The notes beneath the pieces are model-generated. The model saw nothing but the letters and a program-made list of their open reading frames with translations. It had not been told where the DNA came from and did not search any database. A stretch of DNA of 64,000 nt. It comes from Candidatus Gastranaerophilales bacterium. GTDB taxonomy: Bacteria; Cyanobacteriota; Vampirovibrionia; Gastranaerophilales; Gastranaerophilaceae. Shown here piece by piece: positions 35,000-43,554 of the stretch; the stretch's first letter is position 1, and each line of letters starts with the position of its first letter. The translations under genes were made by a program, and so were the position numbers. Location of the stretch: the NCBI GenBank assembly GCA_944325735.1, contig CALVBI010000001.1, positions 496,001 through 560,000 of the forward strand, read 5' to 3'.

Positions 35000-36253
35000 A
35001 TGACAAAAAGAAGAGTAGTTATCACAGGACTTGGAGCGGTTACACCATTTGGTGTCGGTGTTGATAAATTTTGGAATAGTCTTGTTGAAGGAAAAAGTGG
35101 AATTAGTACATCAGAGCTTATTGATATCAGTAAGCACGTTGTAAAAATATCAGGTGAATGCAAAAATTTTGATCCTGAGCAGTATCTTGATCCTAAAGAA
35201 GCTAAAAAAATGGACAGATATATTCAGTTTGCAGTAATTGCAGCTGATGAAGCAATTAAAGATGCCAAATTAGAAGAAGTTAAGGATGTTGATCCTTATA
35301 AAATAGGTGTTATTGTAAGTTCTGCAGCAGGCGGTTTCAGAACTTTTGAAGAAAATCATGTTAGAATTTTGGAAAAAGGACCTAACAAATGTTCTCCGTT
35401 TACAATTCCTATGATGATTGTGAATATGGCATCTGGTCGTATTTCAATGAAATATGGATTTAAAGGTATTAATAAAGTTGTTGTATCAGCTTGTGCTACA
35501 GGTACTCATTCTGTAGGAGATGCATTCCGTGCTATTCAGTATGGTGACGCAGATATTATGGTTACAGGCGGTGCAGAAGCTACTATTTGCGATGTTGGTA
35601 TAGGAGCTTTCTCTAGTGCAAGAACTTTATCAAAACGTAACGATGAACCAACTAAAGCTTCTCGCCCTTGGGATGTTGAAAGAGATGGTTTCGTTATGTC
35701 TGAAGGTGCTGGTGTTCTTATTTTAGAAGAATATGAGCATGCTAAAAAACGTGGTGCAAAAATTTATGGCGAAGTTGTTGGATATGGTCAAACAGCTGAT
35801 GCTTATGATGTTGTAGCTCCAGATCCTGAAGGTCAAGGTGCAACTCATTCTATGCAATTTGCACTTGAAGATGCTGGTTTGAAACCTGAAGATGTTGATT
35901 ATATCAATGCTCATGGTACAAGCACAGGCTTAGGTGATATTGCTGAATCTAAAGCTATTGAAGGCTTGTTTGGTGATAAAGAAACTAATAAAAAATTATT
36001 AGTAAGTTCAACAAAATCAATGCACGGTCACTTGTTAGGTGCAACTGGTGCAGTTGAATGTATTGCTTGTGTAAAAGCTATTAATGAAGGTATTGTTCCT
36101 CCTACAATCAATCTTGATAATCAAGATGAAAAAGTTGGTAACTTAGATTATGTACCTCATAAAGCTAGAAAAGCAGATATCCATGTTGCATTGTCAAATT
36201 CATTTGGATTTGGCGGACAAAATGCTTCAGTTGTTATCAGAGAAGTAAAATAA
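35000..36253 (+). CDS. fabF: 3-oxoacyl-ACP synthase II (KAS II)
   Basis: This 417-residue condensing enzyme elongates fatty acids. The Cys-His-His triad is in VVSACATGTHSVGDAF, NAHGTSTGLGD and STKSMHGHLLGATGAVE. GFGGQNASVV near the end is also conserved. It starts 139 bp after acpP with AAGG upstream and ends before a strong bidirectional terminator. Length is normal. Confidence 0.97.
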   Translation: MTKRRVVITGLGAVTPFGVGVDKFWNSLVEGKSGISTSELIDISKHVVKISGECKNFDPEQYLDPKEAKKMDRYIQFAVIAADEAIKDAKLEEVKDVDPYKIGVIVSSAAGGFRTFEENHVRILEKGPNKCSPFTIPMMIVNMASGRISMKYGFKGINKVVVSACATGTHSVGDAFRAIQYGDADIMVTGGAEATICDVGIGAFSSARTLSKRNDEPTKASRPWDVERDGFVMSEGAGVLILEEYEHAKKRGAKIYGEVVGYGQTADAYDVVAPDPEGQGATHSMQFALEDAGLKPEDVDYINAHGTSTGLGDIAESKAIEGLFGDKETNKKLLVSSTKSMHGHLLGATGAVECIACVKAINEGIVPPTINLDNQDEKVGNLDYVPHKARKADIHVALSNSFGFGGQNASVVIREVK

Positions 36254-36276
36254 GTTATTATTAAAAATAAATTTTG

Positions 36277-36318
36277 ATACGATTGCTTTGAATAATTTTT
36301 CAAGCAATCGTATTTTTT
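36277..36318. terminator. Bidirectional terminator after fabF
   Basis: ATACGATTGCTT (36277-36288) pairs with AAGCAATCGTAT (36302-36313), 12 bp, followed by T6. It overlaps the end of the convergent gene at 36300. Confidence 0.88.
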
Positions 36319-36509
36319 ATTTCGTTTTCTGATAATTTATCTAAATCATTAGACAAAGTTTCGATTTTGTTTTTGATAATTTTTACAAAAGTACTTGCTC
36401 TGTCTGCTATAACTGTTTCATCAATGTAGTTTTCAAGATATTCATTAAGAATTATGCAAAGCTGATGTATTTCATAGCAGTCCATGTAACAGTCATCAAT
36501 GTGTTTCAT
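36300..36509 (-). CDS. Small helical protein of the second divergent module
   Basis: This 69-residue protein begins MKHIDDCYMDCYEIHQL and continues as amphipathic helices (FVKIIKNKIETLSNDLDKLS). ATG 36509 has AAGGAA at a good distance; an upstream in-frame start at 36590 would run through the operator region. It is divergent from the small HTH-like gene at 36620, repeating the arrangement at 16421/16715. The sequence similarity between the two helical proteins is weak. The family is not recognised. Confidence 0.65.
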   Translation of the reverse strand: MKHIDDCYMDCYEIHQLCIILNEYLENYIDETVIADRASTFVKIIKNKIETLSNDLDKLSENEIKNTIA

Positions 36510-36549
36510 TTTATATTCCTTGGTTAATATAATCTGTTTAAAGCAACAA

Positions 36550-36612
36550 ATATCCGTTAAATATAACGGATATAATATATTAATTAACACTTTTTGTCAA
36601 ATATATTATGAT
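36550..36612. promoter_or_regulatory. Operator and promoter of the second divergent module
   Basis: ATATCCGTTA and TAACGGATAT (36550-36559 and 36564-36573) form a perfect 10-bp inverted repeat with a 4-bp gap. TTAACA (36584-36589), 17 bp, and TATGAT (36607-36612) follow, with the start codon 7 nt later. The repeat lies between the two divergent genes, where a regulator could control both. Confidence 0.65.
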
Positions 36613-36619
36613 TTATTTT

Positions 36620-36832
36620 ATGGAAATAAATATCAGAAATTATATCAAATCTTTATTATCATTAAACGGAGTTACACTGTCTGAGATTGCAAATAAGCTT
36701 TCTGAAAGAACTGGTAAGCAATACACGCTTGACAGCTTAACTGGAAAGCTCAAGCGTGAAAGTTTTTCGTTAAAGGAAGCTTTTATTTTAGCTGATATTT
36801 TAGGATATGAGCTAAAGTTTATTAAAAAATAA
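36620..36832 (+). CDS. Small HTH-like regulator of the second divergent module
   Basis: This 70-residue protein aligns with the product of 16715: TLSEIANKLSERTGKQYTLD, SLTGKLKRESFSLKEAFILA and DILGYELKFIKK. The shared form suggests a common DNA-binding fold of short phage-type HTH proteins. I chose ATG 36620 because the -10 ends 7 nt before it and the alignment begins there; ATG 36608 overlaps the -10. The mRNA is probably leaderless. The stop lies 8 bp from the end of the convergent helicase gene. Confidence 0.7.
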   Translation: MEINIRNYIKSLLSLNGVTLSEIANKLSERTGKQYTLDSLTGKLKRESFSLKEAFILADILGYELKFIKK

Positions 36833-36839
36833 ATATTTT

Positions 36840-39800
36840 TTAGTCTTCAATTAGAACTCTATCAAGGCAAGCTTTTGGTGAATATTGCCATTCTCTGAAT
36901 GTTATACGTTTCACTTTATAGCCTGAGCGTTCAATTATTGCTTGTTTTTTCATATTTGAAATGTGAGATTTGATTTTGTCATCTATGCCGTCAATTTCTA
37001 TTACAAATTTGTCATCTACAAGTAAATCAGCGCTTAAGCCTGCAATATCTGCTCCTGCTACTACTTTGTGATCTAATTCTCTTATTTTTTCTGCTACTTC
37101 GCGTTCTAGGGAATTTTTATATATGTTTTCGTCAATTTCTCCAGATAGCATTGCTTGTTTTCTATCTTGGTATAATTGCATAAATGAAACATAGTTTCTG
37201 AAATGTCCTTCTGGAAGTTCTCGAGGATTACGTGAAATAAAGTTGATGACTTTGTTTCTTCCTCTTGTAATAGCTACGTTAAATAAGTTTGGTTTTTGTA
37301 AGAATATCAAACTTTGATTGTAACTGTTATCTGCTATTGCCCAAGAAATAAGCATAATATCGCGTTCATCACCTTGGAATGTGTGAGCTGTACCGATTTC
37401 TATTTGGTGTTTTTTAATCATGTAATCTGATAGAACTTTTGAAACAGAAACTTTTAATTGTTCTACTTGTGCTCTGAATGGTGAAATTATACCGACTGAT
37501 ACTGGGTTATCAGGATTTTGTCTTTCATCTTCAATGATTATTTCATGTAAGCGTTTTACAACAGCTTCGATTTCCGGTAAGTTTCTTGTTGCATCGAAAT
37601 CAACTTTTCCGTCTAATACTTCTACAAGTTCCAGTACTTTTTCATCACTTTTATCTTTTCTCATTACGCGAATTCTGTCGTTATAGAATTCGTGATTTGA
37701 GAAGTTAATAATTGGCGGAAGACTTCTAAAATGTTCGTCAAGCATAACTGAATTCATAGAATAATAATCTGCCAGGTCAAACATTGAATTTGTTCTGAAA
37801 CGCCACATAAGCTGATATTTGTCAGGAATTCCATATTGGCTTAAGAAAGATTGTTCTTTTGCTTTTTCCAAGAATGAAAGGTGTGGTAATTGTTTGTCAT
37901 CACCTACAATTACAGCACGTTTCGCACGGAAAAGGATTGGGAAACAGCTTGCTATATCACATTGAGAAGCTTCATCAATGATTGCAACATCAAACATTCC
38001 AGGTTTTAATGGGAGTGAATCAGATACTGCATAAGTTGTTACGCACCAGCATGGGAATGCTTCTAATAGCGGTCTGAAATCTTCTTCTTCCAAAATGTTT
38101 GTTTGCAGACGTTTTCTGTTTGTAACAAGAGATTTTGCATGAACTTTTAGTCTTCTGCGTTTGTTTTCATCTCTCAATAAACTTTTTAGGGCTTCTCTGC
38201 GTTTATTTTTCAGAATATTTATAGCAAGTGATTTTTGCTTGCGTTTCATTGTACGGATTTGTTCTGATAGCATATGGAGATTGCCTGTTTTTTGAATATC
38301 GGCTTCGATTTTTCTCAAAGACCATTCCATATTTGCGAAATCAAGTTCTTGTTTTAATTTTCCTAAGTTTTCATAATCTACTTCAAAGTCTTTAAGATTA
38401 AGGATTTTCTTAAGTTGTCCTAAACTTGTGAAATTTGCAATTTTAGATATAAAACCGGCTTTTTCCATATTGCTTTCAAGAATTTTTATAATTCCTGCAA
38501 CAATATCTATTTCGCCTTTTTTAAGACTTTTTTTGATAAATTCTTTTTTGCCTAAAAGTTTTTCTTGCTCTTCAACTTCCAATAATTTATCATGCCAATC
38601 TTTTTCAAGCTTAATTATGGTCTCAGATTTCATTTCCATATTTTTAAGCATGTCAAGATGGTCTTTCATATCTTTTGTGTCGACAAGCAGAATATCTTCT
38701 ACATCTTCATCTAAATCAGCATTTTGTGAAAGTAGATTATTTAATTCTTCACTAAGTTGTCTTTGGTAATTCAAACGTCCTGCTCTTAGTGCCATATGAC
38801 TCGCTCCTAAGTCATTCAGACGTTCTGCAACAACATCAACAGCTTTGTCCATACGTGATGCAACCAGGACTGTTTTCCCATTTGCAACCAAGTGAGCGAC
38901 AAGGTTTACGATTGTTTGAGATTTTCCTGTCCCTGGTGGGCCTTGTACTGCTACAAATTTGCTGTTATCAATATTTTTGATTACTTGAAGTTGGCTGTCG
39001 CTTAATGATAGAGGGGTAATCGGGTAAAAATCAGTTATTTTATTCATATCTTTAAGCGGAACTGATTTTTCTTTGCTTTGTGCATATTCTTCATTGATTA
39101 TATTTAGGGCTGTCTCTCTATATGTCCCTGATGGCTTTTCTGCAATTTGAGTAAGCTCATGTAATACCCCTGCAGTGACTGAAGGTCGTTTAGTAAGAAT
39201 TATTGCACTTTGGTATGTGACAGCTACTTTTTCAAGCTTCATTTTTTGTTTAGCTTGCTCATTTTCTTCTTCTTCAATGATTTCGTCTAAATTTTCGCCA
39301 TCAATTTTCTCTTTATAAAAATCTTTTGCTTTAGTTATGTTATCTTCTTCTTTGTATTCGTCGATATTCGAAGCAATTTCTATTTCAGGCACAAGTGATT
39401 TTAGTGTTGTAAGGAAAATGTTTAATTTGTCTTGAGTGATAGGTAAATCCGGTACAACATCTAAAATACCTTCAAGGAGTAAATCTACTTCATCTTCATC
39501 ATCATTCTTTCGCATAAGTGCAGCTAAAGCGCCAGTGTTTAGTGATAGAACTTCATCAAGTGGGAAGCAGTTTATATTTACGCCGTTACGTTCAAGTTTG
39601 CATGGCATGTATAAAAGCGGAGTTAAAAATTCATTTTGTCTTTTAGACTTTGAACTTTTGCCAACTAAGAATAAATAGCCGTAAATCAGGTATTTATCTT
39701 TTTGACCTAAATCGCTTTGAATCATTAATTCTGTGAGTTTAGGGTCGCTTCCGTCAAGTGAAATATATTCAGCACCTGTAGAGAATAATTGTTCTTCTCC

Positions 39801-39959
39801 TTTTAAGAAAATCCATTTATTATCTTTATCTCCTTTAAGGTTTCTGAATGTAGAACTTTTTACCTCTTCTCTTATGCAATCGTGAAGGTATTGGCTTAAT
39901 TTTTTTATAAAACTGTTATTGAATGCTGAATTTATAGCACGTGAAGCTTCCTGTAGCAT
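36840..39959 (-). CDS. Large SF1 (UPF1-like) helicase with C-terminal nuclease-like domain
   Basis: This 1039-residue protein has Walker A VQGPPGTGKSQTIVNLVAHL near residue 345. A coiled-coil insertion (about 400-600) follows, then Walker B IIDEASQCDIASCFPILF near 658 and GDDKQLPHLSF. Motif V is GTAHTFQGDERDIMLISW and motif VI is FNVAITRGRNKVINF. The last 90 residues (GLSADLLVDDKFVIEIDGID, then GYKVKRITFREWQ) resemble DUF559/Vsr-like PD-(D/E)xK nucleases. An AAGGAG site precedes the ATG. Such helicase-nuclease fusions occur in repair and anti-phage contexts; the actual role is unknown. Confidence 0.8.
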   Translation of the reverse strand: MLQEASRAINSAFNNSFIKKLSQYLHDCIREEVKSSTFRNLKGDKDNKWIFLKGEEQLFSTGAEYISLDGSDPKLTELMIQSDLGQKDKYLIYGYLFLVGKSSKSKRQNEFLTPLLYMPCKLERNGVNINCFPLDEVLSLNTGALAALMRKNDDEDEVDLLLEGILDVVPDLPITQDKLNIFLTTLKSLVPEIEIASNIDEYKEEDNITKAKDFYKEKIDGENLDEIIEEEENEQAKQKMKLEKVAVTYQSAIILTKRPSVTAGVLHELTQIAEKPSGTYRETALNIINEEYAQSKEKSVPLKDMNKITDFYPITPLSLSDSQLQVIKNIDNSKFVAVQGPPGTGKSQTIVNLVAHLVANGKTVLVASRMDKAVDVVAERLNDLGASHMALRAGRLNYQRQLSEELNNLLSQNADLDEDVEDILLVDTKDMKDHLDMLKNMEMKSETIIKLEKDWHDKLLEVEEQEKLLGKKEFIKKSLKKGEIDIVAGIIKILESNMEKAGFISKIANFTSLGQLKKILNLKDFEVDYENLGKLKQELDFANMEWSLRKIEADIQKTGNLHMLSEQIRTMKRKQKSLAINILKNKRREALKSLLRDENKRRRLKVHAKSLVTNRKRLQTNILEEEDFRPLLEAFPCWCVTTYAVSDSLPLKPGMFDVAIIDEASQCDIASCFPILFRAKRAVIVGDDKQLPHLSFLEKAKEQSFLSQYGIPDKYQLMWRFRTNSMFDLADYYSMNSVMLDEHFRSLPPIINFSNHEFYNDRIRVMRKDKSDEKVLELVEVLDGKVDFDATRNLPEIEAVVKRLHEIIIEDERQNPDNPVSVGIISPFRAQVEQLKVSVSKVLSDYMIKKHQIEIGTAHTFQGDERDIMLISWAIADNSYNQSLIFLQKPNLFNVAITRGRNKVINFISRNPRELPEGHFRNYVSFMQLYQDRKQAMLSGEIDENIYKNSLEREVAEKIRELDHKVVAGADIAGLSADLLVDDKFVIEIDGIDDKIKSHISNMKKQAIIERSGYKVKRITFREWQYSPKACLDRVLIED

Positions 39960-40124
39960 GTGTTCTCCTTATTATAGATTTTCAGATGTTCAGAAGGCAA
40001 GAAGGCAGGCTGATTTAATAAAAATTTTTATGTTTATAACCTTAATTAGCTTGACCTCTTGACATCTGTCATCTGGTCTTCTATTAACTTGTTTATTTAT
40101 ACATTTTACGCTAAAATGCTTGAT

Positions 40125-41207
40125 ATGAACATCATCAATATAAAGGATACTTCAAATAAATTGTTTTATATCGGCGGAGTTGTCCGTGATGAATTGTTAG
40201 GGCGAGAATCTTTTGATATTGATATTACATATGTCGGTAATGCTATTGAATATTGTTCTAAATTTGGCGAAGTTATTCAAGAAAATCCCGATTTTGGAAC
40301 AGTAAGAGTGAATGTTGACGGAATGGAAGTTGATTTTGCATCTACAAGGTCTGAAAGTTATCCTAAAAAAGGACATTTGCCAGTAGTGGAAAAAATAGGT
40401 TGTTCATTAAAAGAAGATGTAATGCGTCGTGATTTTACTATAAATGCTCTTGCAAAATCAGTTACAACCGGAGAAATTGTTGATTACACAGGCGGGCTTG
40501 AAGATTTGAAAAATAAGAAACTCAAAGTTTTGCATGATGAAAGCTTTATTGACGATCCGACAAGAATTATTAGAGGTTTAAAATTTTCAATTCGTTTTGG
40601 CTTTGATTTGGACGAGCATACAAGGAAATTGCAGGAAGAATATTTGGCTAATATAAATTATGATATGAGCTATAAAAGGGTTAAAAAAGAGTTAATTGAA
40701 ACTTTTAATCTTAATTCTCAAGAGGCTTTTGAAAGATTTATAAACGAAAATATATATAAGCTTGTGACAGAACATAATGTTAATATTCCTGATGTAAACA
40801 TAGAAAAGCTTGTCAATGATTACAAACCTGAATACGTGTGGCTTGTGTATGCAGGAGCTTTGAAAGATTTATCTAAATTGCCTTTGACTAAGATTGAGCA
40901 AAAAATTCTTGATGAAATTCCAAATAAAATATTGAATAATGATTTTGAAATTTACAAAGCATTTGAAAATGCAAGACTTGAGACAGTACTTTTGTATGGA
41001 ATTTTGTATGATGAAAAAATTGCACGTCGTTATCTTGATGATTTAAAACAAATTAAAATTTCAGTAACAGGAAATGATTTATTGAATTTAGGTATAAAGC
41101 CTTCGCCTAAATATAGCCAAATTTTTGATGTGGTATTAAGACGAAAACTAGAAAATCCTCAATTGACCAAAGAAGATGAAATAACTTTGATTGAAAAGTT
41201 AAAATAA
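40125..41207 (+). CDS. CCA tRNA nucleotidyltransferase / poly(A) polymerase family
   Basis: This 360-residue class II nucleotidyltransferase has YIGGVVRDELLGRESFDIDI (residues 15-34) with catalytic acids DID, then RRDFTINALA and the RNA-binding head DDPTRIIRGLKFSIRFGF. It should add or repair the 3' CCA of tRNAs; fittingly, the tRNA gene in this window lacks an encoded CCA. TTGTTT (40089-40094), 17 bp and TAAAAT (40112-40117) lie 7 nt before ATG 40125, so the mRNA is probably leaderless. An ATG at 40116 overlaps the -10. Confidence 0.9.
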   Translation: MNIINIKDTSNKLFYIGGVVRDELLGRESFDIDITYVGNAIEYCSKFGEVIQENPDFGTVRVNVDGMEVDFASTRSESYPKKGHLPVVEKIGCSLKEDVMRRDFTINALAKSVTTGEIVDYTGGLEDLKNKKLKVLHDESFIDDPTRIIRGLKFSIRFGFDLDEHTRKLQEEYLANINYDMSYKRVKKELIETFNLNSQEAFERFINENIYKLVTEHNVNIPDVNIEKLVNDYKPEYVWLVYAGALKDLSKLPLTKIEQKILDEIPNKILNNDFEIYKAFENARLETVLLYGILYDEKIARRYLDDLKQIKISVTGNDLLNLGIKPSPKYSQIFDVVLRRKLENPQLTKEDEITLIEKLK

Positions 41208-41249
41208 ATATGTTAATATAATAAAGTATACAAATAAAGGGAGCAAAAA

Positions 41250-41339
41250 ATGAAAAGATTTAACGCAGTACAAGCACAAGGAAAAGGTAATTGTGTTGGT
41301 TTATCTACGCACGTAGTGCTCGGGGGGGGGGCAATTTAG
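41250..41339 (+). CDS. Leader ORF ending in the G10 tract before prepilin 1
   Basis: A 29-codon frame (MKRFNAVQAQGKGNCV start) has a clear AAGGGAG ribosome site. It reads through ten Gs (41322-41331) and stops at TAG 41337. With 11 or 8 Gs it would run without a stop into the prepilin reading frame at 41402. It may be a phase-variable leader or a remnant of an older gene. Confidence 0.4.
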   Translation: MKRFNAVQAQGKGNCVGLSTHVVLGGGAI

Positions 41340-41490
41340 AGCTTGCTCCACAAGGCTTTTGCAAGGTTGAAAAATTAAGAAAAAAATGTTATATTGGTGA
41401 TATGAAACATCACAAGACTGCTTTTACACTTGCAGAAGTTTTAATTACTTTAGGTATTATTGGTGTTGTAGCTGCAATTACAATGCCTAT
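41320..41490 (+). repeat. Direct repeat copy 1: G10 tract, promoter block and prepilin 5' end
   Basis: From TCG10 through the prepilin signal region, this block is nearly identical to 42188-42358. The spacing from the G-tract to the ATG is exactly 70 bp in both. The first 65 bp after the G-tract differ at a single base. Similarity fades after the conserved N-terminal helix. Confidence 0.85.
41367..41395 (+). promoter_or_regulatory. Promoter of prepilin 1 (leaderless)
   Basis: TTGAAA (41367-41372), 17 bp, and extended -10 TGtTATATT (hexamer 41390-41395). The ATG starts 6 nt later at 41402 with no Shine-Dalgarno. Confidence 0.75.
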
Positions 41491-42085
41491 GTTAATTTCA
41501 AATAATAATAAAAAAGAAGTTGAAACTAGATTACAACGAATTGATTCTGTTTTAAATAGTGTGATAAAACTTGCAGAGAATGATTATGGAGAGCCTCAAT
41601 ATTGGGCTGATGCTTCTTCTCAAGATGTTTTAAAAACTTATTTTATGCCATATCTTCCAGGTAGTTCTTTTGTAAATGAATCTTATATGGGAAATTATAG
41701 AGTGTATACTGCAGATGGGAATGATTCTTTTACTTTAAATAGTGGTTATGCTAGTGGTATAAAGTTAAAGACCGGTGAAATTATACAAATTTCAAATGGA
41801 TTAAATCAAACTTCAGGTTTATTACAAATTGGTGTACTTTTAAAACAAAATAAAACTGGAAAATATGTTAGTGGGAAAGATTATTTTACATTTTTTATGG
41901 ATGCATCAAAAGGTGTTGTTGATGTAAAACCATGGGCAGAAAAATGGGGTGTTAAATCTTGTACAAAAGATAGAGATGTCTTATTAAATCAATGCAAAAC
42001 ATCTACCGGTCATTCTGCACTGTGTCTGATGTTAATAGAATGCAATGGATGGAAAATTCCAGAAGATTACCCTATTAGGTTGTAA
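41402..42085 (+). CDS. Type IV prepilin-like protein 1
   Basis: This 227-residue protein has the type III signal of pseudopilins: MKHHKTA, then FTLAEVLITLGIIGVVAA with Glu at +5 after the predicted A/F cleavage. The single N-terminal helix anchors it in the inner membrane before assembly. The C-terminal domain (about 35-227) is beta-rich and ends with a Cys-containing loop (SCTKDRDVLLNQC, then CLMLIECNGWKIPEDYP). It shares length and N-terminus with the next prepilin but not the surface domain. Prepilin peptidase and pilus motor genes are not in the window. Confidence 0.9.
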   Translation: MKHHKTAFTLAEVLITLGIIGVVAAITMPMLISNNNKKEVETRLQRIDSVLNSVIKLAENDYGEPQYWADASSQDVLKTYFMPYLPGSSFVNESYMGNYRVYTADGNDSFTLNSGYASGIKLKTGEIIQISNGLNQTSGLLQIGVLLKQNKTGKYVSGKDYFTFFMDASKGVVDVKPWAEKWGVKSCTKDRDVLLNQCKTSTGHSALCLMLIECNGWKIPEDYPIRL

Positions 42086-42168
42086 TTAAATTTTTTAAGT
42101 TTTCTATTGAAAACTTTGCATGGGTATGCTAAATTTAAAAATGTTATAAATAATGAAAGGAGTAAGTA

Positions 42169-42207
42169 ATGAATATATTTAAAGTTGTCGGGGGGGGGGC
42201 AGTTTAG
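42169..42207 (+). CDS. Micro-ORF ending in the G10 tract before prepilin 2
   Basis: A 12-codon frame (MNIFKVVGGGAV) with a strong GAAAGGAG ribosome site reads into ten Gs (42190-42199) and stops at TAG. As in copy 1, a tract of 11 or 8 Gs would put it in frame with the downstream prepilin. The start contexts of the two leader ORFs are unrelated. Confidence 0.35.
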   Translation: MNIFKVVGGGAV

Positions 42208-42358
42208 AGCTTGCTCCACAAGGCTTTTGCAAGGTTGAAAAATTAAGAAAAAAATGTTATATTGGTGATATGAAACATCACAAAATTGCTTTTACACTTG
42301 CAGAAGTTTTAATTACTTTAGGTATTATTGGTGTTGTCGCAGCGATGACAATGCCTGT
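42188..42358 (+). repeat. Direct repeat copy 2: G10 tract, promoter block and prepilin 5' end
   Basis: This copy matches 41320-41490 at a fixed offset of 868 bp, including the G10 tract, the promoter and the first 28 codons. Confidence 0.85.
42235..42263 (+). promoter_or_regulatory. Promoter of prepilin 2 (leaderless)
   Basis: TTGAAA (42235-42240), 17 bp, and TGtTATATT (hexamer 42258-42263), identical to copy 1; ATG 42270 follows after 6 nt. Confidence 0.75.
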
Positions 42359-42953
42359 ATTAATTGGAAATTATCAAAAAAAACAAACAGTGACTCAATT
42401 AAAAAAAGCATACAGTGTTCTCAATCAGGCTTTAAAATTATCTGAAGTTGATAATGGAGAATTTGAAAATTGGGAAGATCCTCTTGATATTGGACATATT
42501 GATTATTTAAACAGATACTGGGTTCCATATTTTAATAATGTGGTTATGATTTGTGATACATATGAAAAATGTGGTTATAAGGAAAATTTTCCATGGACTG
42601 GTACAGATGGTCGTAAGTATGCTATCACTGCTGCTGCAAAAGATTATAGAATTCCATTTATAACTGGTGATGGGATTATGTATATTATTTCTATTAGGTC
42701 AGGGAATTCTTCTTCTTCTGAAATACAGAAAAGTAGTTCCATTTATATTGATATTAATGGGGCTAAAGGTCCTAATGTTGTAGGTAAAGATTTTTTTGTA
42801 TTTACAAGGGATGATGGTAGAATTATGCCGGCTTGTTATAATGATTCTAAATCAGCTGTGGATAAGATTTGTTCAAGAGCTTCTGATGGGTCTTGTTGTG
42901 CTGCAAAGATTATGGCTGATGGATGGCAAATTTTAGATGATTATCCTTGGTAA
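42270..42953 (+). CDS. Type IV prepilin-like protein 2
   Basis: This 227-residue paralogue of the preceding gene has the same signal (MKHHKIA, then FTLAEVLITLGIIGVVAA). The mature domain differs: it contains LKKAYSVLNQALKLSE in the spine helix and Cys pairs in MICDTYEKCGYKENFPW and KICSRASDGSCCAAKI. The pattern GAKGPNVVGKDFFVFTRDDG is common in minor pilins of this kind. Tandem prepilins with one N-terminus and different surfaces suggest alternative or minor subunits of one fibre. Confidence 0.9.
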   Translation: MKHHKIAFTLAEVLITLGIIGVVAAMTMPVLIGNYQKKQTVTQLKKAYSVLNQALKLSEVDNGEFENWEDPLDIGHIDYLNRYWVPYFNNVVMICDTYEKCGYKENFPWTGTDGRKYAITAAAKDYRIPFITGDGIMYIISIRSGNSSSSEIQKSSSIYIDINGAKGPNVVGKDFFVFTRDDGRIMPACYNDSKSAVDKICSRASDGSCCAAKIMADGWQILDDYPW

Positions 42954-42967
42954 TTTTGTTGAATTTT

Positions 42968-43534
42968 TTATATTGATAAATCATTTATCTGTTTAATAAT
43001 TTCTTTGATATGCAGTTTAACAGCAGGTGTGATTAGCAAATCAGGTTCAGACATTGTAAATTCATCAAGGATAATAATTCCACGTTTTAAATTTCCGCTT
43101 TCGATATATAAAAGTCCTAGCATTACTTTATTTAAAGCATTTTCATTATTGCTGTATTCTTTAATTTTTGCATTGACTAAGCCTAAATCCTTATAGCATT
43201 TAGCTAAGTCTTTGTAATATTTAAAATTTAAGCTGTATTGTTTTATGGCATCTTCATACGGTTGTTGTGCCATATCAGGGTAACCTATTTTCATATAAGC
43301 ATCACCGATGTTATTATAATATACTGCAGTAGCTTGAGTATTCGGATTTAAGCTTATTGCAATTTTAAATTCCTGAATTGCTGCATAATAGCATCGTTCA
43401 TTCATATAACGGAGTCCCATGTTATTGTGTAAATAAGCATTTTTGGTCGCATCAATCACATATACATCAGGTTTTCGATATCCTGATGTGAGAATGCTTA
43501 AAAATAACAAAGATATTAATAGGACTTTTTTCAT
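42968..43534 (-). CDS. Exported TPR protein
   Basis: This 188-residue protein has an N-terminal signal peptide (KKVLLISLLFLSILTSG) and about three TPR units: NNMGLRYMNERCYYAAIQEF, YNNIGDAYMKIGYPDMAQQP and KDLAKCYKDLGLVNAKIKEY. It is likely periplasmic or membrane-tethered. TAAAAT ends 6 nt before the ATG (leaderless pattern). It is convergent with prepilin 2 and might assist envelope machinery, but this is only positional. Confidence 0.78.
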   Translation of the reverse strand: MKKVLLISLLFLSILTSGYRKPDVYVIDATKNAYLHNNMGLRYMNERCYYAAIQEFKIAISLNPNTQATAVYYNNIGDAYMKIGYPDMAQQPYEDAIKQYSLNFKYYKDLAKCYKDLGLVNAKIKEYSNNENALNKVMLGLLYIESGNLKRGIIILDEFTMSEPDLLITPAVKLHIKEIIKQINDLSI

Positions 43535-43554
43535 ACTTACATTTTAATTATGAT

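Noticed and set aside
38428..38769. 113-codon plus-strand ORF opposite the helicase
   Set aside because: Covers the coiled-coil region; Ser/Ile/Leu-rich antisense artefact.
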